In this document: positions 62,200 to 64,000 of the stretch, in pieces
Numbering within the stretch: position 1 is the first letter of the stretch
Layout of the letters: the number at the start of each line of letters is the position of its first letter
Origin: Domibacillus enclensis
Lineage (GTDB): Bacteria > Bacillota > Bacilli > Bacillales > Domibacillaceae
DNA length: 64,000 nt
Assembly: GCF_900156125.1 (NCBI RefSeq)
Contig: NZ_FTLX01000002.1
Coordinates: 62,001 to 126,000 of the forward strand
Reading direction: 5' to 3'
Position numbers and translations under genes: made by a program
The notes under the pieces: model-generated
The model's database searches: none
Seen by the model: the letters and a program-made list of their open reading frames with translations, nothing else
Told to the model about the DNA's origin: nothing

Positions 62200-63265
62200 A
62201 AAAGACGGAATGAATTACGCACCAAAAGGAAATGCAAATCGAGTGGTTGAAAAAGGAGAATTCGTTATCGCTGCCATGCGCCTGGATCACGGCCACATTT
62301 ACGGTATGTGCAACGGCTTAACGGAAGCAGGCGCTGAGGTGAAATGGGTGTATGACCCGAATCCGGAGCGTGTCGCGAAATTTATCGAAGCCTACCCGGA
62401 AGCAAAAGCAGCCGAAAGCGAAGAACAAATTTTAGCCGACCCTGAAGTGAAGCTTGTCGCAGCTGCGGCGGTTCCAAACGAACGCGGCCCGCTTGGCTGC
62501 AAGGTAATGGAAAGCGGCAAAGACTACTTTACTGATAAATCTCCATTTACCACAATGGAGCAGCTGGAGCAGGCGAAGGAAGTAGCTGCCCGGACCGGCC
62601 AGAAATACATGGTGTACTACTCTGAGCGCATTCACGTTGAAAGCGCCGTATACGCCGGTCAATTGATCGAACAGGGAGCCATCGGCCGCGTGTTGCAAGT
62701 ATCCAACTTTGCGCCGCATTTATTAAATGCCCCGTCGCGCCCGGACTGGTTTTTTGAAAAAGAAAAATACGGCGGCATCCTGTGCGACATCGGCAGCCAT
62801 CAGATTGAACAGTTTTTATATTACACAGGCAACACCGACGCAGAAGTCGTGCGCAGCCAGGTGGCCAACTACACTGCACCGGACTACCCGGAGCTTGAAG
62901 ACTTCGGCGACTGCATGCTCGTTGGGGAAAACGGCTCAACCCAATACTTCCGCGTCGACTGGCTGACACCGGACGGACTCGGCACATGGGGAGACGGCCG
63001 CGCCTTTATTCAAGGCACAGAAGGCTACATCGAAGTCCGTAAATACATCGACATCGCCCGCGATGGTGAGAGCGACCACGTCTACTGGGCAAATGGAGAA
63101 GGCACCTTCCACGAAGCCGTTAAAGGAAAAGTAGGCTTCCCGTTCTTCGGTGACTTGATCCTGGACTGCTTAAACCGGACCGAAAACGCCATGACCCAGG
63201 AGCATGCCTTTAAAGCGGCAGAGCTTTGCTTGATTGCCCAGGAAAAAGCGGTTCGATTAGCGTAA
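62192..63265 (+). CDS. Gfo/Idh/MocA-family oxidoreductase 3
   Basis: A 357-residue member of another branch of the family: the dinucleotide region is shifted (FVIAAMRLDHGHIYGMCNGL), with DKSPFTTMEQLEQAKE in place of EKP and CDIGSHQIEQFLYYTGN as the His-containing site. The unusual MRLDHGHIYG start recalls the ThuB-like branch that handles 3-keto glycosides (inference). AAAGGAG precedes the ATG. It ends the operon at a long hairpin. Confidence 0.88.
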   Translation: MSKKDGMNYAPKGNANRVVEKGEFVIAAMRLDHGHIYGMCNGLTEAGAEVKWVYDPNPERVAKFIEAYPEAKAAESEEQILADPEVKLVAAAAVPNERGPLGCKVMESGKDYFTDKSPFTTMEQLEQAKEVAARTGQKYMVYYSERIHVESAVYAGQLIEQGAIGRVLQVSNFAPHLLNAPSRPDWFFEKEKYGGILCDIGSHQIEQFLYYTGNTDAEVVRSQVANYTAPDYPELEDFGDCMLVGENGSTQYFRVDWLTPDGLGTWGDGRAFIQGTEGYIEVRKYIDIARDGESDHVYWANGEGTFHEAVKGKVGFPFFGDLILDCLNRTENAMTQEHAFKAAELCLIAQEKAVRLA

Positions 63266-63274
63266 AAAAAAGCT

Positions 63275-63324
63275 GACGGCTGGATTCCCTGCTAGCATTA
63301 GGGGAATCCAGCCGTCTGCATTTT
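63275..63324 (+). terminator. Terminator after the oxidoreductase operon
   Basis: GACGGCTGGATTCCC and GGGGAATCCAGCCGTC form a stem of about 15 bp; the T-run after it is weak. Confidence 0.65.
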
Positions 63325-63420
63325 AAAAAAGGAGTGTCGTATAGTAATCATGTAGTCTATTCTAAAAGAGCTGTCTCTGTGAGACAATCTATCCTGCTTG
63401 CTAAGCTTAAAGCACTGGAT

Positions 63421-63637
63421 TGTCCGCGTTGAGATCATTCCAAAAAACTCTCCAGATCATACGTACATCCGTTATGCCCCAGAACTTCCCGGTAAGATGG
63501 GTGAATTCCTTGATGAGAAAAAATCCTTTCTCACAAAACGTCAACTCCATGCGCTTGCTGCAAAATTCCAAAACCATTACCATCCTTATGCCCCGAATAG
63601 TTTAGCCCATCTCGCCAATCAGCGCCCATGTAAATAA
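63421..63637 (+). pseudogene. Remnant of a third NERD-family gene
   Basis: This short frame (WIVRVEIIPKNSPDHTYIRY, APELPGKMGEFLDEKKSFLT, KRQLHALAAKFQNHYHPYAP) aligns with the middle of NERD protein A around residues 140-203 (LTITPPDSFDSSLLLYVQEL, PAKLDEFHQEKPMLLTKHEV). The nuclease core, zinc ribbon and DNA-binding tail are missing, and there is no start codon with a ribosome site. No array is seen beside it. It is a decayed fragment of a family member. Confidence 0.75.
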
Positions 63638-63691
63638 TCCAGCCCTCTTCCAAAGGTATTTGCCTATTAAAAGGAAAAAGTCAAAAAATCA

Positions 63692-63721
63692 TTGACTTCG
63701 TCTTAAAAATCCGTTTATAAT
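63692..63721 (+). promoter_or_regulatory. Sigma-A promoter
   Basis: TTGACT, an 18-bp spacer and TATAAT: the strongest promoter in this gap. Confidence 0.6.
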
Positions 63722-63747
63722 CGGATTAAGTTCTTCAATGCAAAACA

Positions 63748-63768
63748 CTGTTCTATAATATAAAACAG
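63748..63768 (+). promoter_or_regulatory. Palindromic operator, copy 1
   Basis: CTGTT, TATAATATA and AACAG form a near-perfect 21-bp dyad. A related site lies at 63884. Confidence 0.55.
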
Positions 63769-63810
63769 ACAACTTTATTTGCTTCGGACGCCGTTCTCCT
63801 TATCTACTTA

Positions 63811-63825
63811 ATGTAAGCGCTTTAA
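63811..63825 (+). promoter_or_regulatory. Candidate cre site
   Basis: ATGTAAGCGCTTTAA matches 14 of 15 cre bases. Confidence 0.65.
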
Positions 63826-63883
63826 AAATCATTATATCAAAGTAGCAAGTAAGATCAAGGGATTCGGATAAATTAAAGAACTT

Positions 63884-63904
63884 AGTTTTATAATGTAAAA
63901 CAGT
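63884..63904 (+). promoter_or_regulatory. Palindromic operator, copy 2, over a -10 element
   Basis: Matches the site at 63748 at 17 of 21 bases and contains TATAAT (63890-63895). Confidence 0.5.
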
Positions 63905-63960
63905 AAGGGGATGAAGAATAGTTTTATCGCAATACATTCTTACAATCAGGGGGAGAAAAA

Positions 63961-64000
63961 ATGAAAAAATTGTTGATGGTAATGCTCAGTGCAGTCATGA
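63961..64000 (+). CDS. 5' end of a secreted protein or lipoprotein gene
   Basis: ATG at 63961 follows AGGGGGAG. The 13 visible codons (MKKLLMVMLSAVM) are the start of a signal peptide. Two operators and a cre upstream suggest a carbohydrate-regulated solute-binding protein. The rest lies outside the window. Confidence 0.6.
   Translation, partial: MKKLLMVMLSAVM

Overview
The window is a Gram-positive, endospore-forming, flagellated member of the Bacillaceae with mid-range G+C. The first 17 kb follow the Bacillus subtilis atp-to-ywq gene order (atpD, atpC, a DUF1146 gene, murA, spoIID, spoIIQ, spoIIID, mbl, flhO, flhP, fabZ, ywpF, ssbB, ywqA, ywqB position). I cannot name the genus. S-layer-homology (SLH) anchored wall enzymes and CcpA-type cre sites fit the same group.

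Layout. 1-17.3 kb: conserved core (ATP synthase, wall precursor, sporulation, shape and flagellar genes, SsbB, a SNF2 helicase). It is interrupted at 6.1 and 10.0 kb by large structured repeats, with a third copy at 21.0 kb. 17.4-25 kb: four consecutive SLH-anchored surface enzymes (amidase, subtilisin-like protease, NlpC/P60 endopeptidase, glucosaminidase). 25-30 kb: a MurJ-type flippase, a large lipoprotein and 6-phosphogluconate dehydrogenase. 31-44 kb: a glucuronate region with a TRAP transporter, a ROK repressor, uxaC, a LarA-type racemase/epimerase, an SDR, gluconokinase and the nickel-pincer cofactor genes larE, larB, larC1 and larC2. 44-52 kb: a YesLMN-like ABC importer, two-component system and DUF624 protein. 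52-57 kb: a GPH-type symporter, an AraC regulator and beta-glucuronidase. 58-63 kb: a sugar isomerase/epimerase and three Gfo/Idh/MocA oxidoreductases with an AraC regulator. The right edge holds a heavily regulated promoter and the first codons of a secreted protein.

How the sugar genes fit together (inference). UidA frees glucuronate, and TRAP or GPH carriers import it or its glycosides. UxaC makes fructuronate and the SDR reduces it to mannonate. The LarA-type enzyme, with its own cofactor genes, could then epimerise mannonate to gluconate, which gluconokinase and Gnd send into the pentose phosphate pathway. No mannonate dehydratase, KDG kinase or KDPG aldolase gene is seen in the window.

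The most unusual feature is a set of ten intergenic arrays of an 8-bp unit spaced every 20-21 bp. The units stand in two opposed blocks with a fixed 15- or 16-bp centre. Three families share this geometry but use different unit sequences (CGCYGRTA, GACCGGAA, GCGCAWTT). In two families a 310-residue protein with a NERD nuclease domain, a zinc ribbon and a predicted helix-turn-helix tail lies exactly between two arrays, and a decayed third NERD gene lies at 63.4 kb. I suggest a nuclease-plus-cognate-array system, loosely like REP/RAYT elements but with no transposase visible.
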